Numbered from the stretch's first letter, positions 1-11,783 are shown. The stretch is 64,000 bases of DNA from Arthrinium phaeospermum (GCA_006503535.1 QYRS01000008.1:496001-560000), one strand, 5' to 3'. Made by a program: numbers and translations. Notes: a model not told the origin generated them from the sequence alone.

Positions 1-644
1 ACGAAACAGTATGACTGGAAGCCCCTTGATTCTACAGCCTATCGTGAACAGTGGTTTATACAAATTAGATTGGACTCGACCCGATCTCCAAACTTATCGG
101 ACCGAGACCTCATGGGACTATGTCGGCTTCCGCCTAGAACGAGTTTTGCATGTCTTGAGATGTGCTACCAATGCGTGGCCATTTGCTTTAGAAGCCAGCT
201 CGCCAGTGATAGTATCATACTCATATCCACACAAGTGAGAATATTCCCAAAATCAGTTGTACCACCCAATGAAAAAGGCCAAGCCGTGCTCCTTGAAAAG
301 CCCCTTTTCCCATAACCAGGTCTCAAAACTCCCATATAAACAAAAAGAAAAAAAAAATCCAAAGAACACTACTTTGGTGGAGATCGAGTGACAGCCATTT
401 GCATGTGCCCAAGAAAAACGCCCGGGTGTGTCGGTCACGTGTGACTCGGTAAAATAGAACAGAGAGCTTTGGCGAGAAGGGAAGGTTTCAATCGACTTGG
501 CGAGTCTCTGTCGCGGGGTATAATCGGTGAAGTCGTAATTGCACACATACTTATGTACTTCCGGTGAACGGTAGCAAACGGCGTCATGTCAAGGCGATGC
601 GGTTCGGTGCCAGATGCGGAGCCGTGGGAATAAAAAAGGACCCA
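1..644. other. Intergenic, no gene seen
   Basis: Short open frames on both strands here lack recognisable domains, splice signals or coding-like codon thirds. The right end is the 3' flank of the minus-strand membrane-protein gene that stops at 645. Confidence 0.5.
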
Positions 645-1451
645 TTACGTCCGCTGGGTAACATTCCACTTCTTTCTCTCCTTCTTGGGCTTTTCACTGT
701 AGCCGCCTGGCGCGCCACCTGACATGAACATGCCGGGCTGGCCGCTCGTACGATTCGACGAAGACCCGACAAAGCCGCTGTGGTTGTCGACAGCAACGGA
801 GCTTGGCAAGCCCTTGCCGAGCTCGTACATGCGGTCCTTCTTCCTCAGGTACTTGCGGCGCCAGATACAGGCGCCGGTCCAGATGCCTGCGATGCCCAAC
901 ACCACAATTATGATGAATACGACCCATTGCCAATGTCCCGAGATCCTGTTGCGAGTCAGCAAATTGCACCATCAATGGAATCCAGGAGCCAGGGGAATGT
1001 ACCAGCTGCCGCCCCCTCCGTGTTGTTGGGCCGACTTTCCACCCGCGGTTGAGCTTGAGCCACCTGCGGATGTGGTCCCGCTCGCTTGCTTGCCCTCGCA
1101 GAACTTGGTGAACCAGCTCTGGATACCGCTCAGACCATTGGGGTCAGCGTCGCATACTCCAGTGCCACATACACCAGTGGAGCCTTGGTAGAAGGGTTGG
1201 AGCTTCGAGTTCTGACAGAAGCATTTGTTGTACGTGTCGGCGTCGCCTTGAGGGGCAGCTGGCGGCACACATGCGCCATTGGCATCATAGAGCGGGCCGC
1301 AAAGCGTTGCACATGACGGCAGAGATGCAAAAGGTACTACTGTGGTCGCCGGTTGGGCTGAATTTGCGGGTTGCGTTAGTTAGTTGCCTGATCAATCTGC
1401 TGCCCACTTGCCAGAAAATGGTTGCGTCGCGGGCTTTGTAGACTCACCCAT
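645..1451 (-). CDS. Small Cys-rich single-pass membrane protein, function unknown
   Basis: Three exons: 1451-1448, 1357-1003 and 945-645, giving 219 residues. The first exon is only ATG plus one base, followed by a GTGAGT donor and a 90-nt intron with a CTAAC branch and a TTCAG acceptor; the second intron (57 nt) has a GTACAT donor and CAACAG acceptor. The product opens MAQPATTVVPFASLPSC, has a Cys-rich stretch with C17, C21, C31, C47 and C49 and further cysteines to about residue 95, then a Ser/Gly linker. One strong transmembrane helix lies near residues 127-148, followed by a basic stop-transfer segment (RRKYLRKKDR) and a Gly/Ser-rich tail. There is no N-terminal signal peptide, so an N-out orientation led by the single helix is inferred. 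This resembles uncharacterised membrane proteins conserved in ascomycetes; I do not recognise a function. Confidence 0.75.
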
Positions 1452-4400
1452 CTTGATTATGAACTCGACACTACGATCGAGGAGAACTCGAGGCAATACA
1501 ATATAAATAATAAAAAGGTAAAGATCGGCGAAGGGAAGAAATATAGTGGATGAACCGATCTGTGAAAGCAACTGGAAGGGTTGGCGACCGCTGTCGGCAG
1601 TCTGGGGAATCCGTGGAGCGTGATTGCCACAATTACCGCCCGAAACAAAGGATTGGCCTATCCCGGCAACTTCTTACTTCGCAGTGTATTGTTGTTCCTC
1701 GACGCAAATAATAAACGACCGATGCGAGCCAAGGGTCCAGTACAGTGTTGGCCTTCTACAGGAAGAGAGACGGTCGAATTGATATTATTAATAACGATGG
1801 CAGGGAATCGACTGTCGCGTTCGAGGTTGCCGAGCAGAAACTTGAATGGCTAGTCTGGAAGGTTACGGATTGGATTACAAGGTAAGTATTGGTAGGTAGC
1901 GGTAGGCGGCTAGACTTTGGACGAGGTCGGCTCTGCGACAAACGGGAATGCTCGACTATCGGGTGGCCGTGGGTTCGCTGGGCTGTGCTCGATTTTGAGT
2001 TGACCAATAACGCGATGCGATGGGAGCAGGATAACGAGCGTGGGCTGTAGGGTTGGCGGTGTCGTCTGTCCGAAGAAAGGATAAGGTCGAAGAAAGATGG
2101 TTGTTTGGATTTTTGGGACGGGGGTTAGAATTCCAATCCGGACGGGAAAGGGACACTGGGCTGGATGGGGGAAAGCCACAGGATTGTGGGTGGGAGGAGG
2201 AGGAGAGGCAGGAGGGCAGGTGCCGCGCTGCCGTGGAGGTGAAGCTTCCGCTGCAATGGCTCAGCTGGGCTTTCGCTGAGCCAAGCTGACTGATGACTCG
2301 GACAAGGGAGAGAGAGAGAGGCCTGCCAGTGAGCCAGTCAATAATAGCTGCTGCCGGCCAAAACCTGCTGGGATGGCTGCAGCACCGTCTCATCTAGGCT
2401 GACTCGGCTTGGCTGGGCTCAGCACTGAGAGGCAGCAACTGCGGGCACCAGACACCGCAGAGGCAGGAATATCTTCCCCCTTCCGGCATAGCCCCGATTC
2501 GCGCCATCGGGTACTTGTGGATATGGTTCAAGTCAGTCCAGGTGCCAGGGCCCATTACTGTCCAGGGACCCAGTCAGTTCAATAAATCGCCCTCTAAAAA
2601 GCCCCCGACAATCTGCTCATTGCTGTATCGGTATCGTCTTGCTGCTGTGGGCAAAACATGGCGTCTCGCGTCTAGCAACCACCGCCGAGCAGAGTCAGCT
2701 TACATGATATGATGATGCGTCGAGATAACAGATACACCGCACACCGTTCAGGGCATACATAGCCGCCGGATGAAGAAGGTTCTTTCCCCCCCACCCATGC
2801 TTTTTCATTGAAGCTAGATTTGCTAGCACTGGCACACCGACCACGTCCGTCCTTCCTGGGCGGCTGGGCTGGCTGTCAACAACCAATTTTGATGAATTCA
2901 ATTCCATTTGCATTGCTGATAGTCACATTAGAAGCCAAGACCAAGGGCATTCTCTACTGCTTATACATGCATACCTCCCTACGGCTAGGTAAGACAACAC
3001 ATGAGCTGGCTGTATGTTGTTGTTTGTTTCGCGGGGAGGTCGCATTTTGTTTCGAGCAATTGGACTGACTTGCTTGCCAAGGCCGACTGAGTTCTGCATC
3101 ATGTCGACCCCATCATCATCCCCTGCATCGATCTCCCTCCAATGCTGGCTGGACGTATGTACGTCTGCCTGAGGTAGGCACACGTACAGTACACGTACAC
3201 CCAGCACAAAGAAAGCACCAGCCAGCCAGGGAAGGAAGGCCAAAACAATGCTCATAATGAAGATTGAATCCTGGGCATCCTCATTTTAAGTACGCGTGTC
3301 TCAGTGAATTTGACGTCATGCAAGCAACTCCGCCCCTAGAGGTTTTCAGATCCTAATGCAAAGTCCACCCAAGGGGACTTGACCTTTTAATAACCAACAG
3401 TCAAGGTATAGCAGCAGAAGAAGAACAAAAAGACTTGGTTGATAGGCCTGCTGCCACTGGGCGCAGGATTCCAATCAATACGAGGTAGATCCGTAGACCC
3501 CAAAGCGGGCAGGGTTCATGCACCATGATTTTAAGATTGAGAATTATGGGTGGCCCCGTGGAGACCGGCACGCCGGCGGCCGACCTAGACTTTCCCATTC
3601 TTCAATTATGCATGTGCCGTGTTTCCTGAAATAACCTCAGCTCAGCTCGCACCAGGCCCCTGCGAGAATCAACCGGCCAAGTCTCCTCACGAATAAGCAG
3701 GTCTACAGCACACCTGTTATTCCAGTAGCATTGGCAGTAGTATTGGCGTATGCCGCTGTTATTCCTTAGAGTAAGTGGAATAATTAAGACGGTTTATTCC
3801 TGCGGCCGCTTGGCACCAGCCAGCCAGCCATGGCCTCACAGGTATCCAATTTTCCCTGCGGTCACCAGCATAGTGCCAGAACCAACACAGGTACCGGCAG
3901 CTGCTCCACAAAAGCGCAACGGCTGGCGAGCAACTGTCAGCTCACCTGCAAGACCCCTAACTTCGCCTGGTTCATCTATCCTCGGTGAATCTTCAAAGAG
4001 GCTATGGATACCAAAGTGCCTTTGCATCTCTTGATTATCATATGTCCGTTGAGATAGTTGCACGTCGACTTGCAGCTCCCACTCTACGGTTCGGCTTCAG
4101 TGTCAACCTCGCTCCTCAGTACTATCTTCCGAGTTTGGATACTCGGCGTGAACCCTAATGACTGTATCCCAGTCTCGGCTAGAGGAACACCAGCCTCGTT
4201 TCCACGTGGCTCTTGCGAATGGAGAGTCGCACGTTCGATGAGAGACAGGGAAAGGAGAACAGAAGCGGGAGGTGACGATGACGTGGTAGGATATTGGGGA
4301 TTGTATCTTGGCGAACAGGGTCGGCATGCCCCTCGGTCGGTCGCGTAGTCCCTGGTCGTCTGGGTATCATAACACGAGGCTATCCTGGGACAGCTGAAAG

Positions 4401-5957
4401 GGTTGAATGACCTTGATGTTCATCGGACTCGTTGGCTGTCATCGAGGAAGAACATGCCCTTCTGCTACCGCCGTACAACCGCGAAACCCCTTTGGTGCGG
4501 GGTGCTGATGGTTTCGGAAATCAGCCCTGCCAGCCTGTCCACGATCCGGTCGCCAACCGCTTATTCGTGGTGTCGTGGGCGACGATGAGAAAGAAATCGT
4601 CATCGAGCAACCGAGCCGTGGCACCCTGTGTAGCTCGGTCGGTCTTACAGTGGCTGGGTCTGTCCCCTACCCACCCCACGGTCGTGACATGTTAACAGCC
4701 AACTTTCTGCCGCCGGCATCATCTCTCAGCACAGCAAATTCCGTTCCACAAGATCAAGCAACTCTCGGTGTGTTGCGCACTCGACCCTTGATCTCGAGCA
4801 GGTCTTGTAGTCTCGCGGCCGTCAGCGGTGGTTTGTCATCCAAACCATAGAACCACCAACTTCTCTCGTCGACCGGCTGAGTGTTCTGAGAGTGTCGAAA
4901 AGATCTTCAGGGGCTCGTCGTTTCCGATATATCAGCAGGCTACGTTACATATGATGGCATCTTATCCAGGAACTAACTGTTTGCGAGTCGTAGCACCATC
5001 TTAGGCCAGGCGTCAGAGAGGATTTGCATCACTCGAAGGCCAGGCTTTTTTGGTCGTGGACCTGCATTCTGGGCGCTAACCTCAAGATCCGGTGCCCCGT
5101 TGTAGTGGTCTCGCAAGCGACCACTGATGCTTGGGTGACACATCTAACACATTACTTCAGTAGGCAATTTTCAGGACATGCTTACCTAGCTGGCTTGAAC
5201 GCCCAACCAGAAGCTACAAGGCTGTCTATTTGTGCACCGAAACAATCTCCATCAATAGGTTGCCTCATAGAGAATGATTCGTCGGCAGGCGCCCAGCAGC
5301 TCGCGATTCGACCAACCGTCGATGATTACATGTAGTAAGACCTGAATCCCATTCTCACGGCGGTCTGTGAAGGTGATACAACCCGCCGGTCAGGGACCGA
5401 CTAGAAACCCATAGATACACAAGATGTCTGTGTACCCAACTTTGATGACTTTATTCTATGGGTTCATTACAGATCGCCGGCCGGCACTTGGACATGCCTC
5501 GATGATGGCGCTTTGATCTCGTGAGAGTCAAACCCTCCACCCTCGCCAAGTCCGCTCATTGCGCCCGATTGCTGGGTTTCAAATATATTGGATCGTTGTG
5601 ACTTACACCCGAGACTCAGGTCGAACGTCCTTTGGTCCAGGCACGCGTACAGAGAGTGGTTACGTACCACCACGTACTGCCTCGGGTTAAAGGAAGATAG
5701 AGCGATACTGCAGTGGATAAACTACAACACTAGATAACCAAAAACATTTTGGGCTTAAAAATACAACTCCTGTGAGGCACCTTTATCGGGTGCTCCAGAA
5801 CTTTCGATCCCGCAGAAGGAAACACCGAAACCCGTAACCATCTTGTGTTGCTACCAAAACAGAACTTGCCCACCCCGTAAGCTGCAAGGCCAGATGCCTT
5901 TGCTGTCACCTCCCCCTCGTAAAGAGCGTTGAGCCTAGGGCCTAGAGCAAGCAACCC
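1452..5957. other. 4.5-kb gene-poor region
   Basis: No open frame here shows a known domain or a convincing exon chain. The stretch has GA-rich and GCTGG-rich low-complexity DNA around 2.2-2.4 kb and scattered short frames. The left part is presumably the promoter of the minus-strand gene starting at 1451. I see nothing else that can be supported. Confidence 0.5.
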
Positions 5958-6299
5958 CTATTTCTTTCCGCTCGACTTATGATCCTTCTTCTTGTGGTGC
6001 TTGACCGAGCCCTGAGTCGCCACCAGGGAGTCGGGATGCTGAGAGGTGCCGTAGCCGGGAGTGTCCCACTGGCTGGCGTTCACGCCATCGACAGCATCCC
6101 AGGGCCCGCCGGTGGATTGCTCTTGTATCCATGCATCGGCGGCATTGTACGAAGCCGGAGAAGGCTTCGGGTCTTGTTTGGGCCAGCAATGTTAGAGACG
6201 GACGGGGACGAACGGGGGGTACTGGGCCACTTGACGATGCTTACGTTTTGGCTTTGACTTCTTGTCCGAGGAGGACTTGCTTGAGGAGTGGTTGGCCAT
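5958..6299 (-). CDS. 89-residue Lys/Ser/His-rich hypothetical protein
   Basis: Two exons, 6299-6245 and 6172-5958, are joined across a 72-nt intron (GTAAGC donor, CTAAC branch, AAG acceptor), giving 89 residues. The start MANHSSSKSSSDKKSKPK is Ser/Lys-rich. The centre holds an aromatic, more conserved-looking stretch (YNAADAWIQEQ, then GGPWDAVDGVNASQWDTPGYG), and the C terminus is again basic (KHHKKKDHKSSGKK, stop TAG at 5958). There is no signal peptide or membrane segment. Coding character is supported by the exact frame join and by the sharp rise in codon-like pattern in exon 2. It is flanked on both sides by kilobases without genes. I do not recognise the family; the basic ends would suit a nuclear or RNA/DNA-associated role, but that is a guess. 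Confidence 0.65.
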
Positions 6300-6660
6300 C
6301 TTTGCAAGAGTGAGAAATTGTAGACGTGGTTTAAGCGAGCAAGCTGTGATGGTCTTGATGTTTCTTGGTACTGGATGTAGGCGATGATCTTCTTGGGGTT
6401 GCTGGAGAAATATCACGGAAACTCCGGGGGAGAGATCGATCCTTATATAGTTTACGGCGGGCTCGGTTGCGATGTGCATTCCCTTAGATCATCCTTTCCC
6501 TTCTCGCTCGAGGAGCTCACCGAGTTCCTCCTCGCTCGAACTCGTAAGCTGTACTCGATAATAGCCCAATCCCATGATGATCCGACGGGGGGACCGTCCA
6601 TCGAACGACCACTCTGCAAAGGTACGTACCGCCGTGCCCAGGGAATCGAACGAACGTGGG

Positions 6661-6682
6661 CAGGCAGGCAGGCAGGCAGGCA
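6661..6682. repeat. (CAGG)n microsatellite
   Basis: Five and a half perfect copies of CAGG in non-coding DNA. Confidence 0.95.
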
Positions 6683-7246
6683 CTATTCCTCCTTGTCGGG
6701 TGCCGGTAAGCCACAATATTGCCAGATGCACTCGTGCAGGATGAATCAACGGCGGTCAGGAGCTATGCCAGAACGAGCCGCGCGCTTTCTCTCTTCCTCT
6801 CTCGACAGTGCTGAGAAGGGCCCTTGCGCGAGCGTCCTCTCTCTCGTCGTCAGCCCCGATTACGCTCCTTCCAACGTGCTTCCTCGGGTGTGACGAGACG
6901 CCGTGAGAAAGCAGGAGAATAACCCTTGAACCATGGCAGGGTGCCACAGAAGAGTTTCTTCTATACGGGCCGCTAGAAGGCTTCTAGTCGCACCGGCCAG
7001 CAAACAGACAGGGGGGAGTAAGCTCTCATGGAGCATGTGATACTAGACTTAGTCCCCTCCCCCCCGTGCTTGCCTGGCTATACGTATACATCATCACGAT
7101 GAAACTTACTGTTAGTCGTGAAGGGACACGAGGGACGATGCGTCGACGACAGCTGCAGCAACCGGTCGACGCAGATAGATTGCTGCCAGCGGCGGGAAGG
7201 CAGACCGGGATGATGCGTTTCTGCATTGCAGCATTGCATCCCGCCC

Positions 7247-7267
7247 GCTGCTGCTGCTGCTGCTGCT
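7247..7267. repeat. (GCT)7 microsatellite
   Basis: Seven perfect GCT copies, not inside any gene I can support. Confidence 0.95.
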
Positions 7268-7610
7268 AGTCCGCTGTGGTGTTGACTTGCATATGCTGGC
7301 TGTCGACTCGTCACATTTCCCACCGCGCACCGCAGCCGCCGGCTCTGATCCGGCGTGATCCTAGCGTGCGTCCGTGACAAGGGACAAGAAGACGAGGGAC
7401 GTGAGGGACGGAAAGGGGGAAAGAGGCGCTGTCGTGTACCTTTCCCTTCCTAGTCTTTCCTCCCCCTTCCTGACCCCCCCTCGCACAAACCACGGGCGAG
7501 TCTACCTTTCTATTCGGCCATCGTCATCCGGGTGGCTGCAGCGACCCAGCGACGCCAAACCCGGCCGATGAAGAAAACAGCAAGAAGCAGCAAAGACCCT
7601 ATCCGGGAAC

Positions 7611-7626
7611 GCACGCACGCACGCAC
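7611..7626. repeat. (GCAC)4 microsatellite
   Basis: Four tandem GCAC copies ending in a CAC tail. Confidence 0.9.
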
Positions 7627-7761
7627 ACATCCCACGGACGGAGTCTTTTCCCCAAAGAGGGGAGAGACTATTCCACGAAAGGCCATCGTCTCACCGGGGT
7701 CTTGTCTCCGGGGCAGCTTGTCACATTATGACGGGCCTTGCCGATCGACGTTCGCTTGTTA

Positions 7762-7777
7762 CCCCCCCCCCCCCCCC
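7762..7777. repeat. C16 homopolymer
   Basis: A run of sixteen C on the plus strand. The exact length is liable to sequencing error. Confidence 0.9.
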
Positions 7778-9106
7778 TTCGAGGAGGGGTGACACAAGAC
7801 CCTGATTGGGTCGCCAAAGGCCAGCCACTACTGCACGCTGTTTCCCTCCCACCGGTATCGTCCGCCCCGCTGAAGGAAGCACGCACCTTGTTTGGTATCT
7901 TTTTGGGACCTTTATCCGACGACATCTCATCGCACCGACCTCCCTCCCCTTGCTCCCAACTGTGATGTGCCGAGAACGCAAGGGAGGGAAAGGGAAAAAA
8001 GGGGAAAAAGGAAAGTAATAACCACTCTCATCGATGATCGGAGGAAGGGGTTCGTCAACCCGAATGGAAAAAACACACAGACAGACAATAGTTCCAAAGC
8101 CCATTCTGCAGCGCCCCGCTCGCGTGATAGGGCTTTTCTTTTCGAGACATGGTGTAATCAAAAAAGGGGTTATCAGCGAAAGACGGACAGTTCGGACAAT
8201 TGATAGGCACGCCACACCACGCTTGCTTGGCGAGAAGCGAACTCCAAATGGCCGAGACAAGGAAGGGAGTCTATTGCTCGTAGCTCTAAACATGGAGATA
8301 GATAATCGCGGAGGCAACGTTCCAGTTGATCCTGACTTCATTCACACACTCTCTCTGCGTGCGCCGAACGAGGGCTGGAGGCTGGCTAGGTGGCGGGCGG
8401 TCTGGCGAGGGATCTGCGAAGATCATGGACCGCCGCTGTTATTAATCATGTTGTTTGTGCTCCGGGATGAGGTGCTTTCAGCCAGCCCGAAACGAAGTGC
8501 TCTCCCACGTCCAACCCCCGTCCCATCCCTGCTCGGGCTGACTGATTGACTGATATTGCTATGCAACGGTTTGCTCTCAAGGCTGGCCTTCTAGAACCTC
8601 CCCCCCGGAAAACACGCCATGGCACGCTGCATGCCCACCCGTCGACCGTTACGAGTCCCACGTGGCCGCGTCTAGCTGTCAGGTCATGATCAATAGTAAT
8701 AGTACTGGCCGACAGATAAGAGCGTCCAAGATCAGGTCATATTGAGCCGCCACAGTCTCTAGAGCCTGAAATCGTGTCACTTTCTTTGAAGATTGGGGCT
8801 TCAATTAACAAATTGACATGCTGACGAGCCTGGCCTAGACAACGCATGTGTTGTTTCCCACGTGTCAGCTAACGGTTTGGATGGAATAGGGGTTCCTCCC
8901 ATTGTCTGCGCTTCCGTGACACCTCCGTCGGCTATACTTTCTCCTCACCAACTCGATTTGAGTATGATGACGAAGATCAGAAATGCACTAGAGAACTAAA
9001 CTATTTGCATGGATCTGGGACATATTCGCTATCACGACCGGCGGCGCCACTTTACCCGAGCTGCCTCCACAAGAAAGAGTACACCGGCTTGCACAGAGAA
9101 GAGGTC

Positions 9107-9189
9107 AAAAACCGAAGCCACTAGCGCTGTTGGGATTCGAACCCAACTCAGTTCATATATGACTCCCAGTACACAGGAACTGGCGCCAG
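9107..9189 (-). pseudogene. tRNA-like Pol III module, probably a tRNA relic
   Basis: On the minus strand the B-box GGTTCGAATCC (9143-9133) is perfect and sits in a T-arm-like hairpin (9147-9129). A 7-bp acceptor-like stem can form between 9189-9183 (CTGGCGC) and 9127-9121 (GCGCTAG), with one G-T pair. A 4-bp D-like stem (CAGT/ACTG) follows the 5' strand, and a TTTTT Pol III terminator lies at 9111-9107. Spacing is wrong for a canonical tRNA: there are no positions 8-9 and no good 5-bp anticodon stem around CATATAT. I therefore call it a degenerate or tRNA-derived element rather than a working tRNA. Confidence 0.35.
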
Positions 9190-9969
9190 GGACAGCAGTT
9201 TTACACGACCAATACCTGCCAAGTGCAGCCGAGAGCAGATCATCTCAGGCGAGTACGTCACGGAGTAGTTCACGCCGGACAATTCCGAATAAATTGATTC
9301 CAACTTGCATCTCGAAGTGACCTTTTCAGCTGAGCCCTTGGTAATGCCTCAGACGCTAACGTTATTGACAGGCGACGCTGTTGCAGCCTAGGAATGGTTC
9401 TAGAACGAAGTAACATCCATACGGATGAGGCCGTTTCATTAAGCCACAGAGAACATGCGCAACAGATCAAGCGTGGTCCCATTGATCGCTGCTGCCTCAG
9501 AGGGCTGCCACGAGGTTGCACCGGTCTGGATCAAGGCCTGTGCTATGTTGTATTCAGGGGCCGGAGTTACGCTGTGCCGGATTGTGTCGTAACTCTGCCT
9601 ATGATGTAAGTCGGCGATTGGCAAGTTTTGTTCAACATAAGATATGCTATGCCTTGAAGCTCTCCACGGAGTGGAGGCTATGAAGCAGCGCAAGATTTTG
9701 GGTAAACCAAGAGCGAAATTGAGTTATATACATACTACTTGTTCCATAGCAACCCTTTGAACTCTTGTATACATCGATCCGACAGTAAGCTTTGGCGATT
9801 GAGTGTTTCTACGGAACCTAATTACATAGTAACCATAGACATGAAGGATCGCAATAGGAGATTAAAAAAAAAATGGCAACTAAAAAGTCATAAACCCCCC
9901 TTGGGGGTCTCGTGAGCCAATCAGCGTAATCAACTTACTCAAGTAGAGTGAGGAATAGGAAACAACAAC

Positions 9970-11463
9970 ATGCGTCGCATCCAGGTCGAGAAGCGGCCGA
10001 ACGCGACCCGCCTCGTGCAGAGCCAGGGGCTGGTCTACGGCAACGAGCCGTCAGCCGCAGCCGACGGAGAAGACCCCTACTGGCCCGACAACCGCTACTA
10101 CTCCTTCACGAGCGCCGAGATCGCCCTGCTCGAGACGGCGGGCCAGGACGTCTTCGCCATGTGCTGCGAGGCGGCCGACTACCTGACCGCGCACCCCGAC
10201 CTCGTCACGGCCAAGCTGGCGATCCCCGCCTTTTGTTTGGGACAGATCGCGGCGTCGTGGGCGCGCGAGCCGGCCTGGGGCAGCGTCTACGGCCGCTTCG
10301 ATATCTGCTTCGGCGGGCTCGACCACCCGGACCCCCGTCTAAGAGTGCCCCGGTTCTACGAGTTCAACGCCGACACGCCCACGTCGCTCGTCGAGGCCGC
10401 CGCCGTCCAGTGGCAGTGGCTCGAGCAGACGGGCCACGGGCGCGACCAGTTCAACTCGCTGACGGAGCGGCTCGTGGCGGCCTGGCGGCGCAACCTGGCC
10501 CTTATCGAACAGCAAAAGACTCTAAGGAAGCCGGCCGTCGTACACTTCGCCGCCAGTCGCGGCGAGCCCTCGGGCGAGGACGCCATGAACACGACGCTGC
10601 TGATGGCGACGTGCGAGCAGGCCGGCTACCGTGTCGAGCCCATCTTCATGGACCAGATCGGCCGGTCCAAGCACGACGGCCGCTTCTACGACCACAAGGG
10701 CCGGCACCTCGACGTCGTCTTCAAGCTGTACCCGTGGGAATGGATGGTGCAGCAGCCCTTCGGCGAGGCCTGCTTCCGCGACATGGAGCGCGGCGGCGGC
10801 GGCGACTCCCTAGTACTGCCACACGGCGACGACGACAACAGTTACACAGGGGGAACCGTGTGGATCGAGGCGCCGTACAAGATGCTCTGGAGCAACAAGG
10901 GGCTCTTCGCAGTCTTATGGGAGCTGTTCCACGATGACCCGCGGTCCAAGTGGCTGCTGCCGACGTACTTTGAGGGGGAGGCGCCGGCGTCGCTGACGAG
11001 GTACGCGCGGAAACCGCTGCTCGCGCGCGAGGGTGCCGATGTCACGCTGCACCGCGACGGGTGGGTCCTCGACGACACGCCGACGGGGCAGTACGGCAAG
11101 GAGGGGTACGTGGTGCAGGAGCTGGCGGTGCTGCCCGCGTTCCGGGACGGTCAAGAGTTGGGGCTGTCGCAGGAGGAGGAGGAAATGGAAACTACTACTA
11201 CTACTTACTACCCCGTGCTCGGGCTGTGGTTTGTAGATGGTGAGCCGGCGGGTATGGGCATCCGCGAGGACACGAGGAAGATCACGGCGAACAAATCCTG
11301 GTTCATCCCGCATTCGATCAGCGATGGGCCGGTGACGTACGAGCGGAAGCCCGTACCTGACGCGGCCGAGATCGAGGCGCTTTTGACGCTCGAGAACTAT
11401 CCGACCCTCACGAGTAACTCCAATGGGGTTCTTGACTACATCGAGGGAATTGTCCGCGAATAG
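9970..11463 (+). CDS. YgiC/glutathionylspermidine synthase-like ATP-grasp ligase
   Basis: A single exon of 497 residues. It aligns along its whole length with the bacterial YgiC/YjfC group of the glutathionylspermidine synthase (GSP_synth) family. Shared blocks are the opening MRRIQVEKRPN, FYEFNADTPTSLVEAA near residue 133, FKLYPWEWM near 255, WSNKGLFAVLWELF near 307, WLLPTYF near 330, ARKPLLAREGADV near 345 and GMGIREDTRKIT near 430. Family members use ATP to join a carboxylate to an amine; the E. coli YgiC type is a putative acid-amine ligase of unknown substrate, so true glutathionylspermidine synthesis is not implied. An acidic/Thr insert (EEEEMETTTTTYY) near residue 405 lengthens it beyond bacterial homologues (about 386). 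It lacks the amidase half of bifunctional Gss. No introns and very high GC set it apart from its flanks and are compatible with bacterial ancestry. It points toward the hydantoinase pair downstream. Confidence 0.9.
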   Translation: MRRIQVEKRPNATRLVQSQGLVYGNEPSAAADGEDPYWPDNRYYSFTSAEIALLETAGQDVFAMCCEAADYLTAHPDLVTAKLAIPAFCLGQIAASWAREPAWGSVYGRFDICFGGLDHPDPRLRVPRFYEFNADTPTSLVEAAAVQWQWLEQTGHGRDQFNSLTERLVAAWRRNLALIEQQKTLRKPAVVHFAASRGEPSGEDAMNTTLLMATCEQAGYRVEPIFMDQIGRSKHDGRFYDHKGRHLDVVFKLYPWEWMVQQPFGEACFRDMERGGGGDSLVLPHGDDDNSYTGGTVWIEAPYKMLWSNKGLFAVLWELFHDDPRSKWLLPTYFEGEAPASLTRYARKPLLAREGADVTLHRDGWVLDDTPTGQYGKEGYVVQELAVLPAFRDGQELGLSQEEEEMETTTTTYYPVLGLWFVDGEPAGMGIREDTRKITANKSWFIPHSISDGPVTYERKPVPDAAEIEALLTLENYPTLTSNSNGVLDYIEGIVRE

Positions 11464-11783
11464 AAATATGATAGATTGACAGAAAACAATTAAACTTTCC
11501 TGACCTTTCCTGACAGTTTCAGGAGCTTGAGAATTTTATATATGTCTTGATGTCGGTGTGTACTTTTCTAGTATGTATGGCGAAAATCGGTAGTCTAAAA
11601 TTGTGGTATAATGCTGAATTGTGACTGAGATAAAGCATGACCTGATAATTGTTGGTCGAATATCGCAAGATGGTACTGTCATTTGCCATCGGAATCTCCA
11701 AAGCCCTCCACGTCCTCCTGAACTCTAGAAGTCTCCCGAATGTTTTCAGTTGATAAACATGCGTACTTCTTTCGAGTGGGAGT
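11464..11783. other. Intergenic between convergent genes
   Basis: This 320-bp AT-richer spacer holds the 3' flanks of the ATP-grasp gene (plus) and the secreted-protein gene (minus). I see no further gene. Confidence 0.6.

Larger units (their letters stand above)
6300..9969. other. 3.7-kb gene-poor region with microsatellites
   Basis: The region carries several simple repeats (listed separately), a tRNA-like module near 9.1 kb and the upstream region of the ATP-grasp gene that starts at 9970. The longer open frames (for example plus 8034-8549 and minus 7721-8341) overlap each other on opposite strands, pass through the C16 run or other low-complexity DNA, and resemble no family I know. Confidence 0.5.

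Noticed and set aside
1956..2393. 145-codon minus frame
   Set aside because: Ser/Pro-rich reading of low-complexity GA/CT DNA, without start context, domain or exon partners.
9970..11463. Bifunctional glutathionylspermidine synthetase/amidase
   Set aside because: No CHAP amidase domain is present; only the ATP-grasp half of the YgiC type is seen.
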